Notes: generated from the letters alone by a model not told the origin. A stretch of DNA of 64,000 nucleotides from Trinickia terrae (GCF_005144415.1 NZ_SWJE01000002.1:323723-387722); one strand, 5' to 3'; shown: positions 1-8,511, numbered from the stretch's first letter. A program made the numbers and translations.

Positions 1-808
1 GCGCGAACAGCATCAACTGGCGGTCGGGGTAGATGATCTGGCCGTCCTTGGTGACGACGCCGAGCCGGTCGCCGTCGCCGTCGAACGCGAAGCCGATCTC
101 CGCGTCGGTTTCTTTCAAGGCACGGATGACGTCCTGCAGGTTCTCGGGGTGCGCCGGGTCCGGGTGGTGGTTCGGGAAGTTGCCGTCGATCTCGGTGAAG
201 AGCTCGACGAGCTCGCAGCCAAGCGCCTTGAAAAGCCGCGGCGCGAGCCCGCCCGCCACGCCGTTGCCCGTATCGACGACGATCTTCAGCGGCCGCGCGA
301 GCTTGATGTCGCTCGTGATGCGCTCGAGGTACTTGTCCGCGATGTCGTACTGCTCATAGCTGCCGCTGCCCTGCTCGAAATTGCCGTCGACGATGCGCTT
401 GTAGAGCGCCTGAATCTGCTCGCCGTAGATCGCAGCGCCGCGCAGCACCATCTTGAAGCCGTTGTAGTCGGGCGGATTGTGGCTGCCCGTCACGACCATG
501 CACGAATCGACCTTGCGCTCGCCGCCTTTGAGCGCGAGCGGCACGCTCGCCGCGAAGTAGCCGACCGGCGTCGGCACCATGCCGACGTCGACCGCGTCGA
601 CGCCCGCCGAGCGCAAGCCGTCGGACAAGGCCGCAATCAGCTCCGGCCCCGACAGGCGGCCGTCGCGCGCCACCACGACGGCGTCGCCGCCCTGCGCGCG
701 GATTTCGCTGCCGAACGCGCGGCCGATTTGCCGCGCGACATCCGCATCGAGCGTCTTGCCGATGACGCCGCGAATGTCGTACGCCTTGAAGATGGATTGG
801 GAAATCAT
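1..808 (-). CDS. manB: Phosphomannomutase/phosphoglucomutase, partial
   Basis: The reading frame begins at the ATG at 808 with MISQSIFKAYDIRGVIGKTL, the typical start of the AlgC/ManB phosphohexomutase family, and continues off the left edge, so the C-terminal part is missing. The family interconverts hexose 6-phosphate and 1-phosphate, here most likely mannose for GDP-mannose or glucose for other nucleotide sugars, in the cytoplasm. The N-terminal substrate loop YDIRG is visible; the later segment VVARDGRLSGPEL precedes where the phosphoserine loop should follow. It is divergent from the flippase gene across a 266-bp gap. The mannose versus glucose preference cannot be read from this piece. 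Confidence 0.9.
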   Translation of the reverse strand, partial: MISQSIFKAYDIRGVIGKTLDADVARQIGRAFGSEIRAQGGDAVVVARDGRLSGPELIAALSDGLRSAGVDAVDVGMVPTPVGYFAASVPLALKGGERKVDSCMVVTGSHNPPDYNGFKMVLRGAAIYGEQIQALYKRIVDGNFEQGSGSYEQYDIADKYLERITSDIKLARPLKIVVDTGNGVAGGLAPRLFKALGCELVELFTEIDGNFPNHHPDPAHPENLQDVIRALKETDAEIGFAFDGDGDRLGVVTKDGQIIYPDRQLMLFA

Positions 809-955
809 GATTAGGCTCTCAGTTGCTTGCGAAAGGTGGGAAAGGAACGGGAACGGTGAAACACTCCCCCAGGCACGGGGACATACGCCTGGCGAGCGGC
901 GCGCCGTTTGGGCTCGCCGTCACGGCCGGGCAGTAAGCCGCGCGATGTATCGGTG

Positions 956-984
956 CCGGTTGCAAGCCGGTTCCAACTTATAAT
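956..984 (+). promoter_or_regulatory. Possible promoter between manB and the flippase gene
   Basis: A perfect TATAAT lies at 979-984 in the divergent gap, about 90 bp before the flippase ATG. The -35 side is weak: TTGCAA at 960-965 is only 13 bp away, and 16-18 bp spacing gives CCGGTT-like sequence. The same AT-rich patch could serve the opposite strand. Confidence 0.35.
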
Positions 985-1074
985 TGCGGTTTTTATCAAT
1001 GCGTGCGACGCGCCCATTTTAATGCTTAGACGCCCTCCTGCCGCAACGCTGCCGCCGCAATTTCCATACCGCGC

Positions 1075-2331
1075 ATGCTGAAGCGCTTCGCGAATCAGGA
1101 CGTCGCGAAGGCCGTCGCGAACATCGTCTGGCTCGGGCTCGAGCGTCTCACGCAAATCGGCGTCGCCATCGCGATCAGCGGCATGCTCGCCCGCTACTTC
1201 GGTCCCGACGTGTTCGGCAAGTGGCAATACGCGAACACGCTCCTGCTGGTGCTCGCGCCCATTACCTGGGTCTGCGGCGCCGAAATCCTCGTGCCGACCA
1301 TCGTCCACCGCCAAGCCAGCGAACTCGGCACCGTGCTCGGCAGCGCGTTTGCGCTGCGCCTTGCGGTGTCCGCCGCCGCCTTGCTGCTCACCTGGGCCGG
1401 CATCGCGGCCGGCGCGACCGATCCGCTCGTCGGCGCGATGCTCGCCGGGCTCGCCGTCACGATGCTGTTTCGCGAGCCGTTCGTCGGCGTCATCAACTCG
1501 TGGCTGCAGAGCATGACCTACAGCAAGCCGCAGCTGCTGACGAGCATGACGACGGCGCTCGTCAAGGCGGGCTTCGTCTTCCTGCTCGTGCGCGCCGCCG
1601 CCGCGCCCGCGCGCTTCTCGTGGCTGTGGGCCGCAGAATCGGCGGCCATCGGCATCGTGCTGATTCTCTATTACATGCATAAGAACGGCGGCAAGCTCGG
1701 CTGGCATGTGGAGCGCGCGCTGTTTCGCCACTTCGCGACCGCGGGCACGGTGTTCTGGGTCGGCTTGATCTGCATGTACCTGTTCCTGAAACTCGATCGC
1801 CTGATGCTCGAACGCGCGATTTCGTTCGCCGATCTCGGCCGCTACTCGGCCGCGCAGCAGATCAACGAAAACTGGATCGCGCTCGCGCTGATGCTCGCGC
1901 AGACCATCGCGCCAGCCTTCGTCTATCGCGTGCAGGACGTCGCGCAGCTGAGACGCAACATGTGGCGCCTCACGCTGATGGCCGCCGCGCTGATGACAGC
2001 CGGCGCGTTCGTGCTCGACCTGCTCGCGCACGTCATCATCACGCGCGTGTTCGGGCCCGACTACGAAGACGCAATCGGCATCTTCCGCTGGGCCGTGTGG
2101 CTCTCGGTGCCGGCCGGCATCGAAGCGATCGGCAATCTCGTCGTGCTCAAATACCAGGCGAAGTTCGTGCTGCTGTCGAAATGGCTGCTCGCGCTTGCCG
2201 TCGCGTTCGCCGTGAACCTGCTTGCGATTCCGCGCATGGGCTCGTACGGCGCGCTCGCCGGGCTCGCAGCCGGCTATCTCGCGGCGACATCGGTCAACCT
2301 CTACTACATCCGCTTCAGGCTGCGCCCATGA
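1075..2331 (+). CDS. Lipopolysaccharide/oligosaccharide flippase, Wzx/MATE-type
   Basis: This 418-residue protein is almost entirely hydrophobic segments separated by short basic loops, consistent with about 12 membrane helices, and has the length of the Wzx/RfbX polysaccharide flippase family. Such proteins move undecaprenyl-diphosphate-linked oligosaccharides across the inner membrane. The stretch WVCGAEILVPTIVHRQ and the FGPDVFGKWQYANTL segment fit the N-terminal half of that family. Its TGA overlaps the ATG of the next glycosyltransferase (ATGA at 2328-2331), indicating translational coupling. No Wzy polymerase is recognised beside it, so the product may be a short or singly transferred unit. 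The repeat unit it exports cannot be inferred. Confidence 0.85.
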   Translation: MLKRFANQDVAKAVANIVWLGLERLTQIGVAIAISGMLARYFGPDVFGKWQYANTLLLVLAPITWVCGAEILVPTIVHRQASELGTVLGSAFALRLAVSAAALLLTWAGIAAGATDPLVGAMLAGLAVTMLFREPFVGVINSWLQSMTYSKPQLLTSMTTALVKAGFVFLLVRAAAAPARFSWLWAAESAAIGIVLILYYMHKNGGKLGWHVERALFRHFATAGTVFWVGLICMYLFLKLDRLMLERAISFADLGRYSAAQQINENWIALALMLAQTIAPAFVYRVQDVAQLRRNMWRLTLMAAALMTAGAFVLDLLAHVIITRVFGPDYEDAIGIFRWAVWLSVPAGIEAIGNLVVLKYQAKFVLLSKWLLALAVAFAVNLLAIPRMGSYGALAGLAAGYLAATSVNLYYIRFRLRP

Positions 2332-3161
2332 CGACGCCCTTTCCTTCCACCGTCGTGAACGTCGTGCTCGACGACGTCGCCGTGCTGATACCCGCCTACA
2401 ACGGACAGCAGGACGTCGAGCGCACGCTCGCGTCGTTCGTCGAGAGCGCGCCCGTGCACGTGCTGATCGTCGACGACGGCAGCACGCCGCCGATCGTCGC
2501 TCCAACGCTGCCGAACCTCGCAATCGAAGTGCTGCGCATGCCGGTCAACGGCGGCATCGAACGCGCGCTGCAAGCGGGCATCGACGCGCTCGCCGAACGC
2601 GGCTACCGCTACGCCGCGCGCATCGACGCGGGCGACCTCGCCGCGCCGGGGCGGCTCGCGAAACAGCGCGCGTACCTCGAAGCGCACCGCCAGGCGGCCG
2701 CCGTCGGCATGTGGACGCAAGTCGTGACGCGCGAAGGCAAGCCGCTCTTCATGCTGACGCCGGCCACCGAACCGCGCGCGATCAAGCGCACGCGCTTCTT
2801 CCGTGCGCCGTTCGTGCATCCGGCGATGATGCTGCGCGTCGACGCCGTGCGCGCGGTCGGCAACTATCGCGAGAAATACCGCGCGGCCGAAGACCTCGAT
2901 CTGTTCCTGCGGCTGATGGAGCATTACGACTGCGCGAACCTGCCGGAGCTCGGCCTCTACTACGAGCTCAACGAAGGCGGCATCAGCGCGACGAAGCGGC
3001 GCCGCCAGGTGATGTCGACACTCGCGCTGCAGCTGCGCTACTTCAATCCGTTCAATCCGTTCGACTGGCTCGGCCTCGCCAAGAACCTGCTGCACTTCGT
3101 GACGCCATACACGCTGCTGCAGCGGATCAAGCGCTCGCTCTTCGCGCCGCGCACGGCTTGA
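2328..3161 (+). CDS. Glycosyltransferase family 2
   Basis: The 277-residue product opens with VAVLIPAYNGQQDVERTL and HVLIVDDGS, the nucleotide-binding start of a GT-A fold family 2 glycosyltransferase. ARIDAGD at about residue 100 occupies the DxD metal/nucleotide-sugar position, and AEDLDLFLRL near 195 is the ED acceptor-site motif. The start ATG overlaps the flippase stop by four bases. It probably adds one sugar to a lipid-linked oligosaccharide at the cytoplasmic face. Donor and acceptor cannot be predicted. The frame ends with an Arg-rich tail and no obvious membrane helix. Confidence 0.85.
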   Translation: MTTPFPSTVVNVVLDDVAVLIPAYNGQQDVERTLASFVESAPVHVLIVDDGSTPPIVAPTLPNLAIEVLRMPVNGGIERALQAGIDALAERGYRYAARIDAGDLAAPGRLAKQRAYLEAHRQAAAVGMWTQVVTREGKPLFMLTPATEPRAIKRTRFFRAPFVHPAMMLRVDAVRAVGNYREKYRAAEDLDLFLRLMEHYDCANLPELGLYYELNEGGISATKRRRQVMSTLALQLRYFNPFNPFDWLGLAKNLLHFVTPYTLLQRIKRSLFAPRTA

Positions 3162-3211
3162 ACCGAGCGGCGGCCTGGTCACGCGCAGCCGCATCCCTTT
3201 CCACGAACCGC

Positions 3212-4369
3212 ATGAAGCCCCGCATGAAGCCTGCCTCCAAGCCGCTCGCCATCAGTCTCGTCTGCAACACCGCCTGGGCGATCTATACCTACCGGCACGG
3301 CCTCATCAAGATGCTGACGAGTCAAGGCGCCGAGGTGACGGTGCTCGCGCCGCGCGACCGCACCTTCCCGCTGCTCGAGCAGATGGGCTGCCGCTGCATC
3401 GACCTGCCGGTCTCATCCAAAGGCACGAATCCGCGCCACGACCTGAGCACGCTCATCGCGCTCTACCGGCTCTACCGCGCGATCAAGCCGAACCTCGTCT
3501 TCCATTACACGATCAAGCCGAACATCTATGGCTCGATCGCCGCGAAACTCGCGGGCGTGCCCTCGGTCGCGGTGACGACCGGGCTCGGCTACGTCTTCAT
3601 CCAGCAGAGCCGCGCGGCGCAAGTCGCCAAAAAGCTCTACCGCTTCGCGTTTCGCTTTCCACGCGAAGTCTGGTTCCTCAATCGCGACGATCAGGCCGCC
3701 TTTCTCGACGAGCGCCTGCTCGCGCATCCGGAGCGCGCGCGTCTCATGCATGGCGAAGGCGTCGACCTCGAGCACTTCGCGTACCAAACTCTGCCTGAAA
3801 AAAATTCAGAATTTATTTTTGTATTAATCGGACGCTTGCTTTGGGATAAGGGCGTCGGCGAATATGTCGAGGCCGCGCGGCGCCTGCGCGCGAAATATCC
3901 GCAGGCGCGCTTTCAGCTGCTCGGGCCGGTCGGCGTCGCGAATCCGAGTGCGATCTCGCAAGCCGAAGTCGACGCGTGGCAGCGCGAAGGCCTGATCGAG
4001 TATCTCGGCGAAGCGCACGACGTGCGCCCTCACATCGCGAATGCCGATTGCGTCGTGCTGCCGTCATATCGCGAAGGCGTGCCGCGCACGCTGATGGAGG
4101 CGTCGGCGATGGGCCGCCCGATCGTCGCGACTGACGTGCCGGGCTGCCGCGAAGTGGTCGCCGACGGCGTCACGGGCCTGCTCTGCGAAGCGCGCAGTGC
4201 GGACAGCCTCGCGGCCAAGCTCGCGCAGATGCTCGACATGAGCCACGACGCGCGGCGCGCGATGGGCGAGAACGGCCGCAAGAAAGTCGCGGCGGAATTC
4301 GACGAGGCAGCGGTCGTCGAACGCTACAAGGACACCCTGCGCACCTGGACTGGCGCATCACTCTTCTGA
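3212..4369 (+). CDS. Glycosyltransferase family 4
   Basis: The 385-residue protein is a GT-B fold family 4 transferase. The N-terminal domain has the SLVCNTAWAIYTYRHGLIK and VFHYTIKPNIYGS segments seen in PglA/WbpH-type enzymes. The C-terminal domain has LIGRLLWDKGVGEYVEAA and then VLPSYREGVPRTLMEASAMG, the E-x7-E nucleotide-sugar motif. ATG at 3212 is chosen because homology starts at once; a second in-frame ATG follows at 3224. A short stretch at 3786-3846 is markedly AT-rich with A/T-ending codons unlike the rest of the gene, yet stays in frame. It lies between the GT2 gene and galE on the same strand. Confidence 0.87.
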   Translation: MKPRMKPASKPLAISLVCNTAWAIYTYRHGLIKMLTSQGAEVTVLAPRDRTFPLLEQMGCRCIDLPVSSKGTNPRHDLSTLIALYRLYRAIKPNLVFHYTIKPNIYGSIAAKLAGVPSVAVTTGLGYVFIQQSRAAQVAKKLYRFAFRFPREVWFLNRDDQAAFLDERLLAHPERARLMHGEGVDLEHFAYQTLPEKNSEFIFVLIGRLLWDKGVGEYVEAARRLRAKYPQARFQLLGPVGVANPSAISQAEVDAWQREGLIEYLGEAHDVRPHIANADCVVLPSYREGVPRTLMEASAMGRPIVATDVPGCREVVADGVTGLLCEARSADSLAAKLAQMLDMSHDARRAMGENGRKKVAAEFDEAAVVERYKDTLRTWTGASLF

Positions 4370-4388
4370 CTTCTGACGGAGAACGGCA

Positions 4389-5411
4389 ATGGCGGACAAG
4401 GGCACGATTCTGGTGACGGGCGGAGCGGGCTACATCGGATCGCATACGGCGGTCGAATTGCTGGCGAGTGGCTACGACGTCGTCGTCATCGACAATCTCG
4501 TCAACAGCAATCGCGAAGCGGTAAGGCGCGTCGAGCAGATCGCCGGCAAGCCGGTCGCCTTCCACGAAGCCGACGTGCGCGACGAAGCCGCGCTCGCGCG
4601 CATCTTCGATGCGCATCCGATCACGGGCGCGATTCACTTCGCGGCGCTCAAGGCGGTCGGCGAATCGGTCGCGAAGCCGATCGACTACTACCGCAACAAC
4701 ATCGGCAGCCTGCTCGTGCTGCTGGAGACGATGAAGCAGCGCGACGTCAAGCAGTTCGTGTTCAGCTCGTCGGCAACCGTGTACGGCGTGCCGGAAAGCT
4801 CGCCGATCGACGAGACGTTTCCGCTCTCAGCGACCAACCCCTACGGCCAGACCAAGCTGATCGCCGAGCAGATCCTGCGCGATCTCGAGATCTCTGATTC
4901 CGATTGGCGCATTGCGACGCTGCGCTATTTCAACCCGGTGGGCGCGCACGAGAGCGGCTTGATCGGCGAAGACCCGGCCGGCGTGCCGAACAACCTGATG
5001 CCCTACGTCGCGCAAGTGGCGGTCGGCAAGCTCGCGAAGCTGCGCGTGTTCGGCAGCGACTACGAGACACCCGACGGTACCGGCGTGCGCGACTACATCC
5101 ACGTGGTCGATCTGGCGCGTGGGCATATCGCGGCGCTCGATGCTTTAACGACGCGCGATGCGAGCTTTGTCGTCAATCTCGGCACCGGTCAGGGCTACAG
5201 CGTGCTCGACGTGGTGAAGGCGTTCGAAGCGGCGTCGGGGCGTCCGGTGCCGTATGAGCTCGTCGAGCGGCGTCCCGGCGACGTGGCCTCGTGCTACGCG
5301 AATCCGGCCGCCGCCGCCGAAGTGCTCGGCTGGCACGCCGAATACGGCATCGAGCGCATGTGCCAGGATCACTGGCGCTGGCAGGAAAAGAATCCGCACG
5401 GGTTTGCCTGA
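4389..5411 (+). CDS. galE: UDP-glucose 4-epimerase
   Basis: The 340-residue product is an extended short-chain dehydrogenase/reductase. GGAGYIGSH near residue 10 is the NAD-binding glycine motif, SSSATVYG gives the catalytic Ser, and NPYGQTK the Tyr-xxx-Lys pair. LRYFNPVGAHESG, DGTGVRDYIHVVDLA and NLGTGQGYSVLDVV are GalE signatures and the length is normal for GalE. It interconverts UDP-glucose and UDP-galactose (possibly the N-acetyl forms) for the preceding glycosyltransferases. A GGAG ribosome site precedes the ATG, and the gene starts 19 bp after the family 4 transferase, so it closes this small plus-strand operon. Confidence 0.95.
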   Translation: MADKGTILVTGGAGYIGSHTAVELLASGYDVVVIDNLVNSNREAVRRVEQIAGKPVAFHEADVRDEAALARIFDAHPITGAIHFAALKAVGESVAKPIDYYRNNIGSLLVLLETMKQRDVKQFVFSSSATVYGVPESSPIDETFPLSATNPYGQTKLIAEQILRDLEISDSDWRIATLRYFNPVGAHESGLIGEDPAGVPNNLMPYVAQVAVGKLAKLRVFGSDYETPDGTGVRDYIHVVDLARGHIAALDALTTRDASFVVNLGTGQGYSVLDVVKAFEAASGRPVPYELVERRPGDVASCYANPAAAAEVLGWHAEYGIERMCQDHWRWQEKNPHGFA

Positions 5412-5907
5412 AGGCTGTTCTTGCCGTTCAGGTTGTCGTGCAACTTTGATTTCGCAGCGTTCCGTATAGTCCGTCCCTCCCCGGGACCGGGGTCACTTTT
5501 GTCCTTGCCAAAAGTAACCAAAAGCGCGTCCTCGCCGGACGGCCTCGCCCGGAGGCACTCAACACTGTTAGAGCCGAAGTACCGAGTGCAGGCGTGGGAA
5601 ACCGTTGTCGCGCGACGTACGTCCCTTCAGTACGCGGCACCGAATAGCGCAGTTTCGAAATAAATCGAAGCTATCGATTGGGCGGCGCTCCATCCTTTCT
5701 TCGCCTTCCGGCCGTACCGCCTCCCTCTGTCGAACGGACAGGTTGATCGGATGACTGACTATCCATACAGTGATTCGATGACTTCCGATAAACCCAATCG
5801 CTTACACAGGAGGCACACGCATCTGATGCCGTAAACGCAGCGCGGGCCGTATGGGCGGCAACCCGTACGACCCGCTGACCACCATCAACTCTGTACAGGA
5901 GTCGACT
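5412..5907. other. Non-coding spacer with dispersed repeat and symE leader
   Basis: No convincing gene lies here. The stretch holds one copy of the dispersed repeat (5495-5561) and then the leader of the SymE-like gene. A strong AGGAGG at 5808-5813 precedes only a two-codon frame (ATG CCG TAA, 5826-5834). The leader could therefore carry a tiny upstream frame or a regulatory RNA site. Confidence 0.6.
5495..5561 (+). repeat. Dispersed repeat, copy A
   Basis: The sequence has a small stem (ACTTTTG 5495-5501 / CAAAAGT 5509-5515) and runs on through the AAAGCGCGTCCT and GCACTCA blocks. The same blocks recur in reverse complement at 8944-9028. Only part of the long palindrome found in copy B is present here. 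It is likely a member of a multicopy intergenic repeat family of the host genome. Confidence 0.75.
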
Positions 5908-6132
5908 ATGGCTGACGCCAATCTTACCTCACGTCCCGCTCACCCCGAGCGCCGCGTCACGATTCAGCAATCCCGTCGCTGGCGGCCCTATTCGCCTCGG
6001 CCCCGTAACGGCCCGCCCCTCATGCTCTGGTTCAAGCTCTCCGGGCGATGGCTCGAACACGCCGGTTTCAAACCCCATCAGCAACTCAAGATCGAAGTCC
6101 AACAAGAACGGCTTGTGATCACGCCCGCGTAA
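5908..6132 (+). CDS. symE: SymE-like toxin family protein
   Basis: The 74-residue product ends with LSGRWLEHAGFKPHQQLKIE and then VQQERLVITPA, the pattern of the SymE/AbrB-like beta-swapped domain (PF08845). The basic N-terminus RRVTIQQSRRWRPYSPRPRN resembles SymE proteins of Burkholderia. In E. coli, SymE is an SOS-induced, DNA/RNA-associated toxin whose translation is blocked by the antisense RNA SymR. The start is the ATG at 5908, served by AGGAG at 5897-5901; an upstream in-frame ATG at 5851 lacks such a site. No partner protein is seen, so an antisense RNA antitoxin would be expected but is not demonstrated. Confidence 0.75.
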   Translation: MADANLTSRPAHPERRVTIQQSRRWRPYSPRPRNGPPLMLWFKLSGRWLEHAGFKPHQQLKIEVQQERLVITPA

Positions 6133-6148
6133 GTGATCGCATAGTCAG

Positions 6149-6170
6149 CGAACCCGGCGCGCCGGGTTCG
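6149..6170 (+). terminator. 22-nt palindrome after symE, possible terminator
   Basis: A perfect GC-rich palindrome (CGAACCCGGC followed by its mirror) starts 16 bp after the symE stop. It has no T-run, so it is a weak intrinsic terminator at best, or a protein-binding or mRNA-stabilising hairpin. Confidence 0.45.
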
Positions 6171-6582
6171 TCTCCCCGCTGCTCTCCGAGGGAGGAGAAT
6201 TTAATCTGCCCTGGCATCAAGGCAACAGAGCTTGTTAGATTTTGGGTATCCGCATTTCGTGGTCGATGTCGACAAACTCTCCTGCGTTGCGGAAATTAGG
6301 GCGCTGACTGTGCGTGGCTCGACCGGTTGAATCCGCAACCCATCTCGGACGCTCGACCGCGTGCCGCATTAAAGGCAGGTCCCAAGTGCAGAGCGGCCAT
6401 TCGTCCAGTGCGATATTGGTCCTTTCGGCGATGAACGCCGCCGTATCGGCGTTGCCCACTGAATCTGCCGCATCGATTTCGCGATTTGCGCGCGATGCAG
6501 TTTGGGCGATGACAGAGGTATAAGTCGCACCGCGCTGACTTTCCGGGCGAAGGCTTGCGGTTGCCGACATCGCGTTCCAATT
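6171..6582. other. Mostly non-coding; possible decayed gene remnant on minus strand
   Basis: One minus-strand open frame (6570 down to 6235, 111 codons) contains NADTAAFIAERTNIALDEW. This weakly resembles the last helix of Dps-type ferritins, but the rest of that family is absent and there is no ribosome site. It is best treated as a fragment or chance frame. Confidence 0.3.
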
Positions 6583-7209
6583 TCACCAGAGCGGTGGGCT
6601 CATGGTGGTGTCATAGTCAGCAAACATGATGTTGAAGCTGACGCTCACGCGTGCTTGCGCACTTGTGTTCGCCGACACCGAATGCGGTAGCCAGGCTGGA
6701 AACAGCAACAACGTGCCTTCGCTGACTGGCAATACCACCTGATCGGTGTTGTAAGCCGTCAACTCAGTCACGGGCGGACGAATGACGGTCGTCTGTGGGC
6801 GCGGATCATGAAAATTGATCGTGTCGGCACCAGCTTGCGAGCGCAGGTAATACACGCCGCTCAGGAAATTGTTGGGATGGCTGTGCATCGCGTGTGTCCC
6901 GCCTGGATCCAGCACATTGACCCAGCATCCGGTAATGTGAAATGGGGCATCTGCGACTTTGAGAAACGTGAGTACGTCGCGCGCAGCCCGTCCGATATGC
7001 GCGATCAACTCAGAAAACTCCGGCCTTTTATGTTGCTGGTGACCAGATTGCCACGCGGCGCCGTTACGGATGCCGCTGCCGCTGCAGATTAAGGTGTCGA
7101 CGTACGCCATCAGCTCACGATCAAGCGGCTCGTAGCACTCCTGCTCGAGGAGACGCCGCCAAACGAAAGTCGGGAAAAGTCGGACGATATCCGGAGCGGA
7201 GGCTTCCAT
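6583..7209 (-). CDS. Putative 2OG-Fe(II) oxygenase (TIGR02466-type)
   Basis: The 208-residue protein matches the small bacterial 2-oxoglutarate/Fe(II) oxygenase family TIGR02466. Its start IVRLFPTFVWRRLLE is typical, HAMHSHPNNFLSGVYYL carries the proximal histidine region, LLLFPAWLPHSV holds the distal His, and ARVSVSFNIMF supplies the Arg for 2-oxoglutarate. Such enzymes hydroxylate proteins or small molecules; the substrate of this family is not known. The ATG at 7209 is followed directly by the family start. It stands alone, on the opposite strand to its neighbours, within a repeat-rich islet. Confidence 0.8.
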   Translation of the reverse strand: MEASAPDIVRLFPTFVWRRLLEQECYEPLDRELMAYVDTLICSGSGIRNGAAWQSGHQQHKRPEFSELIAHIGRAARDVLTFLKVADAPFHITGCWVNVLDPGGTHAMHSHPNNFLSGVYYLRSQAGADTINFHDPRPQTTVIRPPVTELTAYNTDQVVLPVSEGTLLLFPAWLPHSVSANTSAQARVSVSFNIMFADYDTTMSPPLW

Positions 7210-7335
7210 TGCCGGTTGCGCAACGCGCTAGTCGAGACGCTCATCCATCACTATAGGCGTGGAACAGCCGTTTCCGGAATGAAGCGGACGCTTGAATAGC
7301 CAAGTCGCGGTTGCAGCGAATGTCGCGTTCTGGCC

Positions 7336-7475
7336 GAGGCTGTGTGAAAACGCAAAAGTACTCGGTTTTCAGGTGTCGCTTTACCCTTCCCGAACTGCTG
7401 CCAAGCCATTACAGCGCGATCTGAAGGGTCGAATATCCAGAACAGCACATCCGACACGCGTTTTCACACAGCCTC
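7336..7475. mobile_element. 140-bp element with IS1182-type terminal inverted repeats (MITE-like)
   Basis: Perfect 18-bp inverted repeats GAGGCTGTGTGAAAACGC (7336-7353) and its complement (7458-7475) enclose about 100 bp with no transposase. The same end with one mismatch occurs at 8345-8362 in front of an IS1182 transposase start. About 17 bp upstream of both left ends is also similar (GAATGxxxGTTTCTGGCC-like). This looks like a non-autonomous or internally deleted IS1182 derivative. Confidence 0.7.
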
Positions 7476-7605
7476 GACCCCAAACCGCCGTCTACGACGG
7501 TCGGCTGTTGAGGAAGGCTGGTAGCATACCGGGAAGTTCACGACTATCCCGGGCAACTTATCGTCGCCCGGTTTACGTATCGTACAGAGAACGGGGGATC
7601 TACCG

Positions 7606-8295
7606 ATGTGGCCAAACGGTCTGGGGCTCATGCTCTACAACGGGGCGAGCGGGCTCATCTACTACTCCAGCATGGCTGCTCGCGTATTCGTCAGCAACGC
7701 GGGCTTAATCACAACGATCGCAATTGGCGGATATTTTTTCCCCGAGGAAACTGTGGCCGGGGTGGTCGGTGCCGTGGCGATACGTGGTGCGAACTGGATA
7801 ACGAAAAAAGTCGATCCCGAGCATAGAGTTCATATCGCCACAGGCATCGATCGGCTCCTCTCTCACATGCCGAACTATGTCAGCGTGAACTACATCAGAG
7901 CGTCGCGCGTGATCGCACGTCCGCAAGGATACGTCAGTACCGGGATAGCGAACACCCCGCAATTGAGTTGGGTTAACGAAAGCCTTGCCACGGAACTGTT
8001 GTCACCGTTCCTGGAAGAATCGATTTTCCGGGTGGGTGTTCAGGAAGGGCTGGCTCTCGGTTTGATGGCCGTCGGCGTACCTCGACCGGCAGCAAGTTTC
8101 CTGTCGGGCTCGATCTCGGCGTCGCTCTTCGCGGGTGCGCACAACGCCAACCCTGACAGCGATCAGTATCGCGACACGATCATTGCGGGAATCGGGTTCG
8201 GCGTCATGATGTATTTGCACGGCCTGCCCGCCGCAGTGGTCGCCCATTCCACGTACAACGCGGGCGACCGGCTGGAAGAGTTTTTCAGGCATTAA
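7606..8295 (+). CDS. CPBP family intramembrane metalloprotease
   Basis: The 229-residue membrane protein carries the three motifs of the CAAX-protease/bacteriocin-processing (CPBP, Rce1/ABI) family: EESIFR (EExxxR) near residue 138, FAGAHN (FxxxH) near 172 and HSTYN (HxxxN) near 216. These Glu and His residues form the active site within the membrane. In bacteria, relatives act in bacteriocin self-immunity, signal cleavage or prenyl-protein processing. A GGGGGA ribosome site precedes ATG 7606. It sits between two IS1182 fragments with no obvious peptide partner, so its substrate is unknown. Confidence 0.85.
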   Translation: MWPNGLGLMLYNGASGLIYYSSMAARVFVSNAGLITTIAIGGYFFPEETVAGVVGAVAIRGANWITKKVDPEHRVHIATGIDRLLSHMPNYVSVNYIRASRVIARPQGYVSTGIANTPQLSWVNESLATELLSPFLEESIFRVGVQEGLALGLMAVGVPRPAASFLSGSISASLFAGAHNANPDSDQYRDTIIAGIGFGVMMYLHGLPAAVVAHSTYNAGDRLEEFFRH

Positions 8296-8344
8296 CGACG
8301 GCTTTGTAGCGAGCTTGCGGCGACGCGAATGACTGTTTCTGGCC

Positions 8345-8511
8345 GAGCCTGTGTGAAAACGCACTGATCGCCTAGACTGAATCAACGCATTCAGACTGGG
8401 TGACTCATGAAGCGATTCGTTGAAGGCGATGACCGCAAGCAGGTTTCACTTCTTCCCGAATGCATCGACGACTACATCGGACAGGACAACCCGGTCAGGA
8501 TCGTAGACGTC
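8345..8511 (+). mobile_element. Truncated IS1182-family insertion sequence
   Basis: The left end GAGCCTGTGTGAAAACGC (8345-8362) is followed by an ATG at 8407 reading MKRFVEGDDRKQVSLLPECI and then DDYIGQDNPVRIVDV. This is the standard N-terminus of IS1182 transposases. Homology stops at about 8511, where the 42-bp tandem repeat begins, so only about 35 of the roughly 450 codons remain. The element cannot transpose itself. Confidence 0.85.

Noticed and set aside
811-2523. 570-codon minus-strand frame opposite the flippase and GT2 genes
   Set aside because: Arg/His/Glu-rich low-complexity translation with no family; the opposite strand encodes clear membrane and GT2 proteins.
6235-6570. Possible Dps ferritin gene
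   Set aside because: Only a short helix-like segment resembles Dps; the ferroxidase residues and the first three helices are absent.
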